Part shown: positions 51,016 through 60,128 of the stretch, piece by piece
How positions within the stretch are numbered: the stretch's first letter is position 1
How the letters are laid out: every line of letters begins with the position of its first letter
The notes under the pieces: model-generated
Databases searched by the model: none
Told to the model about the DNA's origin: nothing
Seen by the model: the letters and a program-made list of their open reading frames with translations, nothing else
Assembly: GCF_900104785.1 (NCBI RefSeq)
Contig: NZ_LT629733.1
Span: 280,501-344,500, forward strand
Direction: 5' to 3'
Length of the DNA stretch: 64,000 nucleotides
From: Formosa sp. Hel1_31_208
Lineage (GTDB): Bacteria > Bacteroidota > Bacteroidia > Flavobacteriales > Flavobacteriaceae
Made by a program: the position numbers and the translations under genes

Positions 51016-53844
51016 ATGAAAAATAAATTATCCTCACTTTTAATTGTCTGTCTTCTTGTTTTTGGTTTTGCTAACGCACAAAAAGGAACCATAGCTGGAA
51101 ACGTAATTGACGGTGAGTTTGTAGAACCAATGGCCTTTGCTAATATTTTAGTTAAAGGAACAACCACTGGGACCACTTCTGATTTTGATGGTAAATACGA
51201 ATTACAGTTAGAGCCTGGAACTTATACCTTAGTGTTTTCATTTGTTGGCTATGCCACGCAAGAAATTACCGATGTGGTTATAAAGGCTGGTGAAGTTACA
51301 TCTCTTGATATAACCCTTAGCGCGAATTCTTTAGATACTGTTATTATTAATACCACAATGAAACGTAATACTGAAAACTCCGTATTAGATCTTCAAAAGA
51401 AATCGGTGGTTGTATTAGACGGTTTATCGGCACAATCGATAAAAAGCAGCGGAGCAAGTAATCTTGCCAGCGCCGTAAAGAGTGTTCCTGGTGTTTCCAT
51501 CGAAGGTGGTAAATATGTTTATGTTCGAGGTTTAGGAGACCGTTACACCAAATCTATCTTAAATGGTATTGATATCCCAGGATTAGATCCAGATCGAAAT
51601 ACAATACAAATGGATTTATTCCCAACTAATATTTTAGACAATGTTATCGTATTAAAATCGGCTTCTGCTGAATATCCTGCCGATTTTACAGGTGGTATCG
51701 TTGATATTGTAACAAAAGACTTTCCAACAAGAGCGGAATATACACTTTCGGTTGGAACAGCATATAATCCTGATATGCACTTTAATGAAAACTATTTAAC
51801 CTATACGGGTAGTGATACAGACTTTTTAGGTTTTGATGATGGGACAAGAGATCTTCCAATTAACAGGTATCAGCCTGTTCCTAATACCGATGAAGACCGA
51901 ATTTTATTATCGAGTTTAACCAATAGCTTCGAAAAAGAACTTAGAGCAAAGCGCGAGATGAGTGGAATGAACTTCGACTTTGGCTTCACTTTAGGAAATC
52001 AATATGACGTAGGTGATGATCAATTAGGGTATCAAGCATCCTTCTCTTATAAAAATTCAACTACATTTTATGAAAATAGAAATGATGGTGCTTGGGTAAA
52101 GGATAATGACGAATCATCAAATAATGATCTTGTTTTTACTTTAAATTCACAAGGATCAGAAGGTATTAATAATATCATTTTAAATGGTCTTGTTGGTTTA
52201 ACCTATAAAGCTGACCGAGCAAAATATAAGGTCAACTTTCTTCACATTCAAAACGGTGAGTCAACAGCTGGTTTCTTTAACCAAATTATTTCACAAGATG
52301 GAATTGGTGGCGCTAGAGAACCACTAACAAAAAATTCATTGACCTATACAGAACGTTCGATCACTAATTTATTATTAAGTGGCCAACATCGCTTGAGTGA
52401 TGATGAGAACGCTTTCAACTTAGTTTGGAAATTCTCACCGACGTTTTCTAAGGTGATGGACAAAGGTCACAGGATTACTCCTCTGCAACAAAATGACCAA
52501 GGTGTTTCATTTTTAACACCTTCAGCAGCAACTTTTCCAATTCAATTATGGAGAAACTTAATTGAAGAAAACTGGGCAGCAAGGGTAGATTTTGATAAAA
52601 CAATTGATCTTTTTGGAAGACCTGGAAAACTAAAATTTGGGGGTGCTTATACTTATAAATTTAGAGATTTTAGTATCGATGACTATACCTTTAATATTCA
52701 AGGTGATGCGTCATATATCGCAAATGGTGATGTTGACAACTTATTATCTGATGAAAACATTTGGGCACCAAATGAAGGCGGCACCTTTTTAATTTCTACT
52801 GATACCTTTAACCCAATTGATGCTTATGAAGGTGAGCAAAATATTGGTGCAACTTATGTTTCTGCAGAATTTAATATTTCCGAGAACATTAAAACCGTCA
52901 TCGGTTTAAGGTCGGAATTCTTTAAGTCCTTTTATACAGGAGCTCAAGATGCTGAAACAACATTCTTAAGAGAATCTATATTAGATGAATTGGATTTATT
53001 TCCATCTGCTAACGTGATATATTCAGTAACAGATAACACTAACATTAGGACCTCATTCTCAAGAACTACAGCAAGACCCTCTTTTAAAGAAGCTTCTGTA
53101 GCTCAAATTTTCGACCCTATTACGAGCCGACTATTTATTGGTAATTTAGATATCGCACCAACTTATGTCAATAACTTTGACTTAAGATACGAACGCTTTG
53201 GTGATAATGGTCAGATGTTCGCCATAAGCGGTTTTTATAAAGATTTTAAAGATCCTATTGAACAAGCATTTTTTGAATCTGCTCCTACGCAGTTAACCGT
53301 TGGAAATCTTGGTGATGCTAAAGTTTATGGTATTGAATTTGAAATCAGACAACGTCTAGGTTTCATCACTGAAGGGCTTAAAAACTTAAAATTTAATGCT
53401 AACATGTCATTGATAAAATCAGAATTGACGATGTCTGATGCAGAGTTTAATAGTAGGGTTGCTAATTCAAGAGATGGTGAGTCTGTTGATAGACAAAGAA
53501 ACTTGCAAGGGCAAGCACCATATTTGATTAATTTTGGTCTTGATTATAACAACCAAGACATTGGACTACAAACTGGTTTATTCTTTAATGTTCAAGGGGA
53601 AACACTCGAAGTTGTAGGTATAAATATTGTACCAGATGTCTTCACACAGCCGTTTAACAGTTTAAACTTTAACTTAAATAAATCTTTTGGTGAAACTAAA
53701 AATTCGTCAATTGATCTAAAAGTATCAAATATACTTAATAGCGTTAGACGCAGTGATTATGTATCATTTGGCTCTCAAAACCAATTGTTTTCATTAAGAG
53801 AACCCGGGACTGAAATTTCAATAGGATATTCTTTTAAATTTTAA
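51016..53844 (+). CDS. TonB-dependent outer-membrane receptor of the phosphate island
   Basis: 942 aa. Signal peptide (ends FGFANAQ), carboxypeptidase-regulatory-like domain (about 25-110, IAGNVIDGEFVEPMAFANILVKG), plug with VRGLGDRYTKSILNGIDIPGLDPDRNTIQMDLFP and ASAEYPADFTGGIVDIVTK, and a barrel ending ISIGYSFKF. The plug type (DRYTKSILNG) is that of the CirA/FecA-like group rather than SusC, and no SusD is present. Second gene after the lipoprotein, so both are predicted to respond to the same Pho-box-like promoter. Ligand unknown. Confidence 0.9.
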   Translation: MKNKLSSLLIVCLLVFGFANAQKGTIAGNVIDGEFVEPMAFANILVKGTTTGTTSDFDGKYELQLEPGTYTLVFSFVGYATQEITDVVIKAGEVTSLDITLSANSLDTVIINTTMKRNTENSVLDLQKKSVVVLDGLSAQSIKSSGASNLASAVKSVPGVSIEGGKYVYVRGLGDRYTKSILNGIDIPGLDPDRNTIQMDLFPTNILDNVIVLKSASAEYPADFTGGIVDIVTKDFPTRAEYTLSVGTAYNPDMHFNENYLTYTGSDTDFLGFDDGTRDLPINRYQPVPNTDEDRILLSSLTNSFEKELRAKREMSGMNFDFGFTLGNQYDVGDDQLGYQASFSYKNSTTFYENRNDGAWVKDNDESSNNDLVFTLNSQGSEGINNIILNGLVGLTYKADRAKYKVNFLHIQNGESTAGFFNQIISQDGIGGAREPLTKNSLTYTERSITNLLLSGQHRLSDDENAFNLVWKFSPTFSKVMDKGHRITPLQQNDQGVSFLTPSAATFPIQLWRNLIEENWAARVDFDKTIDLFGRPGKLKFGGAYTYKFRDFSIDDYTFNIQGDASYIANGDVDNLLSDENIWAPNEGGTFLISTDTFNPIDAYEGEQNIGATYVSAEFNISENIKTVIGLRSEFFKSFYTGAQDAETTFLRESILDELDLFPSANVIYSVTDNTNIRTSFSRTTARPSFKEASVAQIFDPITSRLFIGNLDIAPTYVNNFDLRYERFGDNGQMFAISGFYKDFKDPIEQAFFESAPTQLTVGNLGDAKVYGIEFEIRQRLGFITEGLKNLKFNANMSLIKSELTMSDAEFNSRVANSRDGESVDRQRNLQGQAPYLINFGLDYNNQDIGLQTGLFFNVQGETLEVVGINIVPDVFTQPFNSLNFNLNKSFGETKNSSIDLKVSNILNSVRRSDYVSFGSQNQLFSLREPGTEISIGYSFKF

Positions 53845-53867
53845 AAAAACTAGAATTAGTTTCTAAC

Positions 53868-53902
53868 AAAAAAGCTCTCAACCACAAGTTGAGAGCTTTT
53901 TT
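53868..53902. terminator. Bidirectional terminator between the TonB receptor and the MORN-repeat gene
   Basis: A perfect 15-bp stem (AAAAAAGCTCTCAAC / GTTGAGAGCTTTTTT) with 5-nt loop has T-runs on both sides and serves both convergent genes. Confidence 0.92.
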
Positions 53903-53920
53903 GTTTATTATATTTGATGG

Positions 53921-54277
53921 TTAGTTACCTACAGCAAGTAGTACTTTGTCCTTCCACTCGCTTACACTAGTGATTTTTGAATCCACATAATCTACCTCTC
54001 TAAGCGAATTATCTGACCAAAATAACCATTTACCAACTTTTTTACCACTGTGGTAGTTTCCCATGGTTACCTTATTTCCTTTAGCATCAAAACTCGTCCA
54101 TATGCCATGAAGTTCTCCAGCTTCATTGAAAGTGCCTTGTTGTTCTATTGCACCATTATCATGATAATAAGTGGCCACTGTTACATCACCATCTTTTTTT
54201 AAGTCTACTTTTTGTTGTTCCTGCGCAAATGCAAATGTTACACTCAACATCAATAGTATTGTAAATATCTTTTTCAT
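53921..54277 (-). CDS. Secreted MORN-repeat (YwqK-like) protein
   Basis: 118 aa with signal peptide (MKKIFTILLMLSVTFAFAQ). Tandem MORN-type repeats such as YYHDNGAIEQQGTFNEAGELHGIWTSF and GNYHSGKKVGKWLFWSDN. Such proteins are often labelled YwqK-family antitoxin or even nucleotide adenylyltransferase in databases; nothing here supports either activity. It is in a phosphate-related neighbourhood but on the opposite strand. Function unknown. Confidence 0.75.
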   Translation of the reverse strand: MKKIFTILLMLSVTFAFAQEQQKVDLKKDGDVTVATYYHDNGAIEQQGTFNEAGELHGIWTSFDAKGNKVTMGNYHSGKKVGKWLFWSDNSLREVDYVDSKITSVSEWKDKVLLAVGN

Positions 54278-54342
54278 GTCTTTCTGAATTTGGGTATTAA
54301 TTATGATTTATCAACGAAAGTTATGAAAAACTTTACAATATT

Positions 54343-54375
54343 CAAACATTTAGGTAACATTTAGTTAACATTAGG
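54343..54375. repeat. Three 11-bp direct repeats without an assigned promoter
   Basis: CAAACATTTAG, GTAACATTTAG, TTAACATTAGG in perfect 11-bp phase, the cleanest copies of the motif seen at the four Pho-box-like promoters. No good -7 element at the usual 15-nt distance on the plus strand (54380 or 54391, TTAACTTG being the closest). It could serve an upstream position for the small-RNA promoter about 100 bp away. Confidence 0.6.
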
Positions 54376-54430
54376 AGCGCAACAATCTAATTAACTTGCC
54401 TTTACAATTCAATGAAACTGTTTTAATAAG

Positions 54431-54486
54431 TTAATAATTAGATAATATTAGCATTACAATTACATTACGTTCAATACGCATCTTTG
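54431..54486 (+). promoter_or_regulatory. Pho-box-like promoter of a predicted small RNA
   Basis: Units at 54431 (TTAATAATTAG), 54442 (ATAATATTAGC), 54453 (ATTACAATTAC) and 54464 (ATTACGTTCAA), then 4 bp and CATCTTTG (54479-54486). The geometry is the same as at 49528, 54612 and 55890. Confidence 0.5.
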
Positions 54487-54491
54487 CAATG

Positions 54492-54596
54492 TGTTGAAAA
54501 ACACAATTAGTATTTCATAAAACTGTATTAGTTTTTGTCGACTAAATGATTATGAATCCTAATGAGACTGCTTTTCATAAAGCAGTCTTTTTTTTT
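54492..54596 (+). ncRNA. Predicted small RNA of the phosphate island
   Basis: About 105 nt from the predicted start near 54492 to the terminator AGACTGCTTT-TCAT-AAAGCAGTCT (54565-54588) with nine T. A small hairpin TGTT-GAAA-AACA lies near the 5' end. No ORF that stays inside. The promoter has 11-bp repeats like the porin and PiT promoters, so a phosphate-starvation RNA is proposed. Confidence 0.55.
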
Positions 54597-54611
54597 AAAA
54601 ATATTAAAATG

Positions 54612-54656
54612 GTAAACATTAGGAAACATTAAGTTAATATTAGAGTTGGTTATTTG
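54612..54656 (+). promoter_or_regulatory. Pho-box-like promoter of the OprO/P-type porin gene
   Basis: Units GTAAACATTAG (54612), GAAACATTAAG (54623) and TTAATATTAGA (54634), 4 bp, then GTTATTTG (54649-54656), which keeps only the TTTG half of the -7 consensus. Confidence 0.55.
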
Positions 54657-54679
54657 CAGTGACAAAAACTAATAACAAA

Positions 54680-55882
54680 ATGAAATCAAAACTATTACTA
54701 GCACTCACATTGTGCATTGTATCTTATTCAAGTTCTCAAGAAATAAGTGATACTTCATTCGGAAAAGGCTTATTAAACTTTACAGCAAAAGACAGTTCTT
54801 TCAGTGTAAAATTCGCACCGCGTTTTCAAGTACGGTCGATATCATCATGGGATCATGATGGCAGTCAATACGGTAGTCCTGAACACAACTTTATTGTAAG
54901 ACGTGCGCGATTAAAGTTTGACGGTTTTGCCTACAGCACAAAACTGAAATATAAAATTGAATTAGGACTCTCTAATAGAGATATTTCTGGGGCAAACGAC
55001 TTCAATCGAAATACACCTCGATATATTTTAGATGCCGTTATCATGTGGAATTTTGCAGAGAATTGGGAATTGTGGGCTGGTCAAACTAAGCTTCCAGGTA
55101 ATGTCGAACGTGTAGTCTCATCTGCAAACTTGCAATTAATAGATCGTTCCTTATTAAATAGTAGATTTAATATTGATCGTGATTTAGGTATACAGTTACG
55201 TCACAAAACTAAATTAGGAGAACACTTTTTAATGCGTGAAAAACTTTCTGTGTCACAAGGTGAAGGACGAAATGTTACTGAGGGTAATGAAGGTGGTCTA
55301 CAATACACAGCTCGTGTTGAGTTTTTACCTTTTGGAACATTCAAATCTAAAGGTGATTATAGTCAATCAGATCTAAAACGTGAAGAAAAGCCAAAATTGA
55401 TGATGGGTTTTACATATAACTATAATCAAGATGCAGTAAGAGAAAGAGGATTTGCTGGTGATTATATGATAAGAGCTGACGAATCGTTATATGAAACAGA
55501 TCAAACCACAATTTTTGCAGACGCTATGTTTAAATTCGACGGATTTTCTTTTATGGGTGAATATGCAAAACGTACCGCTCAAGATGAAATAGCAACAGAA
55601 ATAGATGGCACTACTCCTACTGGTGATATTGTTTTAACCGGTAATGCTTTAAACTTACAAGCAGGCTATTTATTTAATAGTAACTATGAAATCGCAGCAC
55701 GTTTTACAACTGTAAATTATGAGAATGTTACTGGAGAACTGCCAAGTGAGCAATATACACTTGGTGTTAATAAATTCGTTGTTGGTCACAAATTAAAAGT
55801 ACAGACCGATATTAGCTATACCACAGTAGATGGGAATGAAGATAATATTACATTCAGACTTGGTTTTGACATTCACTTCTAA
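54680..55882 (+). CDS. OprO/OprP-family (phosphate/polyphosphate-selective) porin
   Basis: 400 aa from the ATG at 54680 (MKSKLLLALTLCIVSYSSSQ is the signal peptide; the frame reaches a GTG at 54659). Family signature FAPRFQVRSISSWDHDGSQYGSPEHNFIVRRARLKFDGFAYSTKLKYKIELGLSNRD and GIQLRHKT, and a C-terminal strand ending FRLGFDIHF. Forms a trimeric 16-strand pore; in the family it favours phosphate or polyphosphate. Next to two phosphate transporters and with a Pho-box-like promoter, phosphate entry is the likely job. Confidence 0.88.
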   Translation: MKSKLLLALTLCIVSYSSSQEISDTSFGKGLLNFTAKDSSFSVKFAPRFQVRSISSWDHDGSQYGSPEHNFIVRRARLKFDGFAYSTKLKYKIELGLSNRDISGANDFNRNTPRYILDAVIMWNFAENWELWAGQTKLPGNVERVVSSANLQLIDRSLLNSRFNIDRDLGIQLRHKTKLGEHFLMREKLSVSQGEGRNVTEGNEGGLQYTARVEFLPFGTFKSKGDYSQSDLKREEKPKLMMGFTYNYNQDAVRERGFAGDYMIRADESLYETDQTTIFADAMFKFDGFSFMGEYAKRTAQDEIATEIDGTTPTGDIVLTGNALNLQAGYLFNSNYEIAARFTTVNYENVTGELPSEQYTLGVNKFVVGHKLKVQTDISYTTVDGNEDNITFRLGFDIHF

Positions 55883-55889
55883 AGATTAA

Positions 55890-55934
55890 ATAACAATTAG
55901 GTAACTTTACAGTGAAAATTACTTAAGATATTTG
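55890..55934 (+). promoter_or_regulatory. Pho-box-like promoter of the PiT transporter gene
   Basis: Units ATAACAATTAG (55890), GTAACTTTACA (55901) and GTGAAAATTAC (55912), 4 bp, then GATATTTG (55927-55934). Leader about 18-20 nt. Confidence 0.6.
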
Positions 55935-55957
55935 CAAACTTATTTTAATTAAAAATT

Positions 55958-58234
55958 ATGGATAATATTTACTTATTAATGTTAATTGCCATCACAGTTT
56001 TAGCTGTAGCTGATATTGTTGTTGGTGTAAGTAATGATGCTATTAACTTCTTAAACTCTGCCATTGGTTCTAAAGCTATTTCGTTAAGAACTATAATGAT
56101 TGTAGCTAGTTTAGGGATTTTCATTGGAGCTGTATTTTCTAGTGGAATGATGGAGGTAGCTAGGAAAGGCATTTTTGTACCTGCTCAATTTGAGTTCGGA
56201 GAGATTATGCTGATTTTTATGGCCGTAATGATTACGGACATTTTATTGCTAGACTTTTTTAATACACTCGGACTTCCAACATCAACTACGGTTTCTATCG
56301 TATTTAACTTATTAGGTGCAGCTGTAGTAATGTCGTTAATAAAAATTAGTCAATCAGATACGCAATCCTTCTCGGATTTAGCCACCTACATAAATACAGA
56401 AAAAGCGCTAGAAATTATATCTGGTATTTTGTTGTCAGTAGTCATTGCTTTCTCTGTTGGTGCCCTGGTACAATGGGTCTCAAGACTTATATTCACATTC
56501 AACTATGAGAATAAAACAAAGAATTTTGGAATTATTTTTGGTGGTGTTGCCTTGACAGCAATCACTTATTTCATTTTCTTAAAAGGTTTAAAAGGGACAC
56601 CATACTACAAAGAACTAAAGGGCGTTATAGAAGGTCAAGAAATTTATATTATTCTTGGCAGTTTTGTGTTTTGGACCTTATTTTCATTCATCTTTGAAAA
56701 AATCACCAAGAAAACAGTTTTACTAGTTGTCATCGCAGTGGGAACTTTTGGACTGGCATTAGCCTTTTCTGGAAACGACTTAGTCAACTTTATTGGTGTG
56801 CCTATGGCTGCCTATCATTCATATGAAGCCTGGGTTGCTGGAGGTATGGATGTCACAATGTCAATGGCTGTTTTAGACAAAAAAGTGCCTGCTGAACCAT
56901 TACTTCTATTTATAGCAGGAACCATCATGGTTTTGACACTATGGTTTTCTAAAAAAGCTAAAACAGTTGCAGAAACGGAAATAAGCTTGTCTCGTCAAGG
57001 AGAAACTCATGAAAAATTTGAACCTAACCGTCTCTCTAGAGCGATAGTAAAAGGAACATCACAATTATCTAATTATTTTAGTGTTTTAATTCCAAATTCA
57101 GTTCAAAATAACATCAGTAAACGTTTTGAAAAACAGAACTTCAATTTGACAAAAAATCAAAGTATTGAAGCACCTGCTTTTGATATGATTCGTGCTTCTG
57201 TGAATTTAATGGTTGCTGGTGTATTAATTGCCATTGCAACGTCTATGAAGTTACCGCTTTCAACAACCTATGTGACATTCATGGTTGCTATGGGTACATC
57301 TTTAGCAGACCGTGCATGGGGAAGAGAAAGCGCTGTGTATCGCGTTGCTGGTGTATTAAATGTGATTGGTGGATGGTTTGGCACTGCAATAGGTGCATTT
57401 GTAGCTGCAGGGATTGTGGTATTTTTAATTAACTGGAATCCAAGTGTTATTACACCAATATTATTGTTGTTGACAGTTCTATTGTTATACAGAAATTATA
57501 GATCTCATAGAAATAAGACAAACAAAACTATTGATGAAGATAGCTTAACATCTTCTGAAGAGATTAGCTCTGTTCAAGGTGTTATTCACCAAAGTGCCAA
57601 GAATATTTCTAAAGTTGTTAAAAGAACAAATAGGATCTATTCAAATGCAATTGTAGGTCTTGCCAGACAAGATTTAATCTTACTAAATAAGAGTAAAAAG
57701 CAAGTCATAAAGTTATCTGATGAAGTTGACGAATTACGTGATAACGTCTTCTATTTCATCAAGAATCTTGATGAGTCTAGTGTTGGTGCAAGTAATTTTT
57801 ACATTAATATTTTAGGGTATTTGCAAGATATGTCACAATCGTTAGAATACATCTCGAAGGTGAGTCATAAACATATTAATAACAATCATAAAAAACTTAA
57901 ACTTAGTCAGATTAAAGAATTAAAAGAAATAGATGATAAATTAGAACTTTTATTTAGTGACACTGAAAATGCATTTAAATCTGAATCTTTTGAGGAAATA
58001 GGAGCAATTCTAAATAAAAAGAAAGAAGTTTATGATTTAGTGAAAGAGAAAATCCAAACTCAGGTGGCACGTACACGAAATGAAGAGTCAAGTCCAAAGA
58101 ACACGACACTTTATTTTAGTATTCTTTTAGAAACAAAAGATTTAATGAATGCTACAATGAGTTTATTAGATGAATATCACGGTGCTCATGATAGTAGTGT
58201 CGAACCCGCTACGGCTAATGAGCCTGAAGAATAA
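55958..58234 (+). CDS. PiT-family inorganic phosphate transporter
   Basis: 758 aa, longer than E. coli PitA (about 500). Ten or so membrane helices in two blocks (about 5-330 and 405-510) with the duplicated PHO4 signature: GVSNDAINFLNSAIGSKA and GNDLVNFIGVPMAAYHS, plus PTSTTVSIVFNLLGAA and LSTTYVTFMVAMGTSLADRAWGRESAVYRVAG. The last 240 residues are soluble, helical and PhoU/DUF47-like (RQDLILLNKSKKQVIKLSDEVDELRDNVFYFIK), a fused regulatory tail. Takes up phosphate (or metal phosphate) with protons or sodium. Convergent with the Na/Pi cotransporter. Confidence 0.93.
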   Translation: MDNIYLLMLIAITVLAVADIVVGVSNDAINFLNSAIGSKAISLRTIMIVASLGIFIGAVFSSGMMEVARKGIFVPAQFEFGEIMLIFMAVMITDILLLDFFNTLGLPTSTTVSIVFNLLGAAVVMSLIKISQSDTQSFSDLATYINTEKALEIISGILLSVVIAFSVGALVQWVSRLIFTFNYENKTKNFGIIFGGVALTAITYFIFLKGLKGTPYYKELKGVIEGQEIYIILGSFVFWTLFSFIFEKITKKTVLLVVIAVGTFGLALAFSGNDLVNFIGVPMAAYHSYEAWVAGGMDVTMSMAVLDKKVPAEPLLLFIAGTIMVLTLWFSKKAKTVAETEISLSRQGETHEKFEPNRLSRAIVKGTSQLSNYFSVLIPNSVQNNISKRFEKQNFNLTKNQSIEAPAFDMIRASVNLMVAGVLIAIATSMKLPLSTTYVTFMVAMGTSLADRAWGRESAVYRVAGVLNVIGGWFGTAIGAFVAAGIVVFLINWNPSVITPILLLLTVLLLYRNYRSHRNKTNKTIDEDSLTSSEEISSVQGVIHQSAKNISKVVKRTNRIYSNAIVGLARQDLILLNKSKKQVIKLSDEVDELRDNVFYFIKNLDESSVGASNFYINILGYLQDMSQSLEYISKVSHKHINNNHKKLKLSQIKELKEIDDKLELLFSDTENAFKSESFEEIGAILNKKKEVYDLVKEKIQTQVARTRNEESSPKNTTLYFSILLETKDLMNATMSLLDEYHGAHDSSVEPATANEPEE

Positions 58235-58247
58235 ATACTACAAATAG

Positions 58248-58278
58248 AAAAAAAGCGACCAATAGGTCGCTTTTTTTT
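58248..58278. terminator. Bidirectional terminator of the PiT and Na/Pi genes
   Basis: GCGACC-AATA-GGTCGC with A/T runs both sides; its right edge covers part of the stop codon of the Na/Pi gene. Confidence 0.88.
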
Positions 58279-60022
58279 ATGTACCATTATTTAAAAGTGG
58301 ATCTTTTTTACCATAAAGTAATTCGGCTACTTCAATAAGCTTCTTAATCATATCATTGACATTATCACTATCATTGACCAAAGAGGAAGCCATATCTACA
58401 GTGATGAGATCTTGTCTAATTAGCTTATCTATCTCTAAATTCCCTTTGTGAAAACTTTTTTTAGCTTCATCACTCAACTTCATCAGTGTTTGATGGTATT
58501 TTGCATTGTCTTTTTCCGTTCTAAACAGATGAATAACTCGCAATACTTTAGCCACTTTTTTTCTTAGTTGATCGTACTCTTTTTGAATATATTTATTTTC
58601 CGAATTTAAATATTTGGTAATATTTCTACTCAATTCCCTCACATCTCTAATGATTTCAACCATTTTTCTGTTGGCTACTTTTATCTCAGTAATTTCGCTG
58701 TTTTGTTCCTCACTTAAATCCAAACTACTTTGAGCTTTAGTTGCATAACTAATAATCTCACCGTAAATATGTTTCACCTTAGTAGCATACAATTCTCTCA
58801 CGTCTGTTTCAAAAAGAATATTTGATTTCTTAATTACTTTTTTAAGTTTCAAATCAGATTTTATATCCTCTCGATGAATGTTTAAAGCATGTGATACTAT
58901 TTCAAAAATCGCATTTTTAAATAAATACTTTGATTCTTTAATCAATGTAGCAATGGCTGTTTCTGGATATTTCAGTTCTGCTTTAGTTAAGTATTTAGGT
59001 ACCTCAATTTCTCGTTCTGGCAATAATTTTTCAGGTATGATACGTTCCACGAGTTTCGCTATTGGATTAATAAACCAAATAAGTATGAACGTATTTAAAA
59101 TATTGAACGTGGTATGAAATAGTGAAATGGCGACAGGAATTGCAGCGGCATTGACATATGGTGAATCAGACCCTAAATATTGCGTTAACCAACTTACAAA
59201 TTTTAAAAACGGATAAAACAAAATCAGCATCCATAATACCCCAATCAAATTAAACACAAGATGTGCTCTAGCGGTTCTCTTCGCCTGATAATTAGCAATA
59301 ATTGCAGCAAGATTAGCTGTTATGGTGGTCCCCACATTTTCACCCAAAACCATCGCAGCAGCCAGTTCAAATGGAATCCAACCCTGTGCAGTCATAATTA
59401 ACGTTAGAGCCATCGTGGCACTTGAAGACTGAATAACAACGGTCAAAACAGTTCCAATTAAAAGAAATAAGAGAATTGACAAAAACCCCAAATCTGTATA
59501 CTGTGCCAAGAAACTAAGTAATTCGGGGTTGCTCTTTAAATCTGGCATGGCCTCCTTTAAAAACTGGAGCCCAATAAACAGTAAAGCAAATCCAATAATA
59601 AAATTCCCCCAATTTTTATAATTCTCTTTCTTCACAAACGTAAATCCAAATCCAAATCCAACAAGTGGAAGTGCGATGGCGCTCATACTTACTTTAAAAC
59701 CCAATATCGTAATTAACCAAGCTGTAATGGTTGTTCCTATATTGGCTCCCATAATCACGCTAATAGACTCTGTAAGCGTTAATAAACCAGCGTTTGAAAA
59801 ACTAACGACCATTAATGTAGTCGCAGAGGAGGATTGGATTACGGACGTAATTAAAAACCCAGTAAATACTCCCAAGAATCTATTGGAAGTCATTGTTGCA
59901 AGAATTGAACGCATTTTGTTTCCTGCTAATTTTAAAAGTGCATCACTCATAACCTTCATTCCGAAGAGAAATAAACCTAATGCACCTATGAGCTGCAAAA
60001 TGTCATAAAAACCGTATTCCAT
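58277..60022 (-). CDS. Na+/phosphate cotransporter (NptA/YjbB type) with PhoU-like domain
   Basis: 581 aa. Two inverted PNaS repeats carry the QSSSAT motif: FLITSVIQSSSATTLMVVSFSNAGLLT and TVVIQSSSATMALTLIMTAQGW, with GANIGTTITAW and GENVGTTITAN following. A soluble C-terminal PhoU-like helical domain spans about 345-570. Second phosphate transport system of the island. No clear Pho-box at its 5' side (a TAACTTTT box without good repeats), so its control may differ from PiT. Direction may be export or import in this family. Confidence 0.92.
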   Translation of the reverse strand: MEYGFYDILQLIGALGLFLFGMKVMSDALLKLAGNKMRSILATMTSNRFLGVFTGFLITSVIQSSSATTLMVVSFSNAGLLTLTESISVIMGANIGTTITAWLITILGFKVSMSAIALPLVGFGFGFTFVKKENYKNWGNFIIGFALLFIGLQFLKEAMPDLKSNPELLSFLAQYTDLGFLSILLFLLIGTVLTVVIQSSSATMALTLIMTAQGWIPFELAAAMVLGENVGTTITANLAAIIANYQAKRTARAHLVFNLIGVLWMLILFYPFLKFVSWLTQYLGSDSPYVNAAAIPVAISLFHTTFNILNTFILIWFINPIAKLVERIIPEKLLPEREIEVPKYLTKAELKYPETAIATLIKESKYLFKNAIFEIVSHALNIHREDIKSDLKLKKVIKKSNILFETDVRELYATKVKHIYGEIISYATKAQSSLDLSEEQNSEITEIKVANRKMVEIIRDVRELSRNITKYLNSENKYIQKEYDQLRKKVAKVLRVIHLFRTEKDNAKYHQTLMKLSDEAKKSFHKGNLEIDKLIRQDLITVDMASSLVNDSDNVNDMIKKLIEVAELLYGKKDPLLNNGT

Positions 60023-60128
60023 AGTGTAATTGTCGACTTAAAACCTATTAAAAGTTAGGGTAAGGTAGTTTATTCCGATAATAATTACAAGTAGGAAATT
60101 TTGCGCATTCTAAATTTTAGAGCACAAT

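Noticed and set aside
54553..54633. ORF starting ATGAATCCT in the phosphate-island small RNA
   Set aside because: Crosses the terminator hairpin and nine-T run and enters the porin repeats, so it cannot be a normal message.
60023..60128. Pho-box-like repeats before the Na/Pi cotransporter
   Set aside because: A TAACTTTT box is present but the preceding 11-bp units match poorly (only one resembles the motif).
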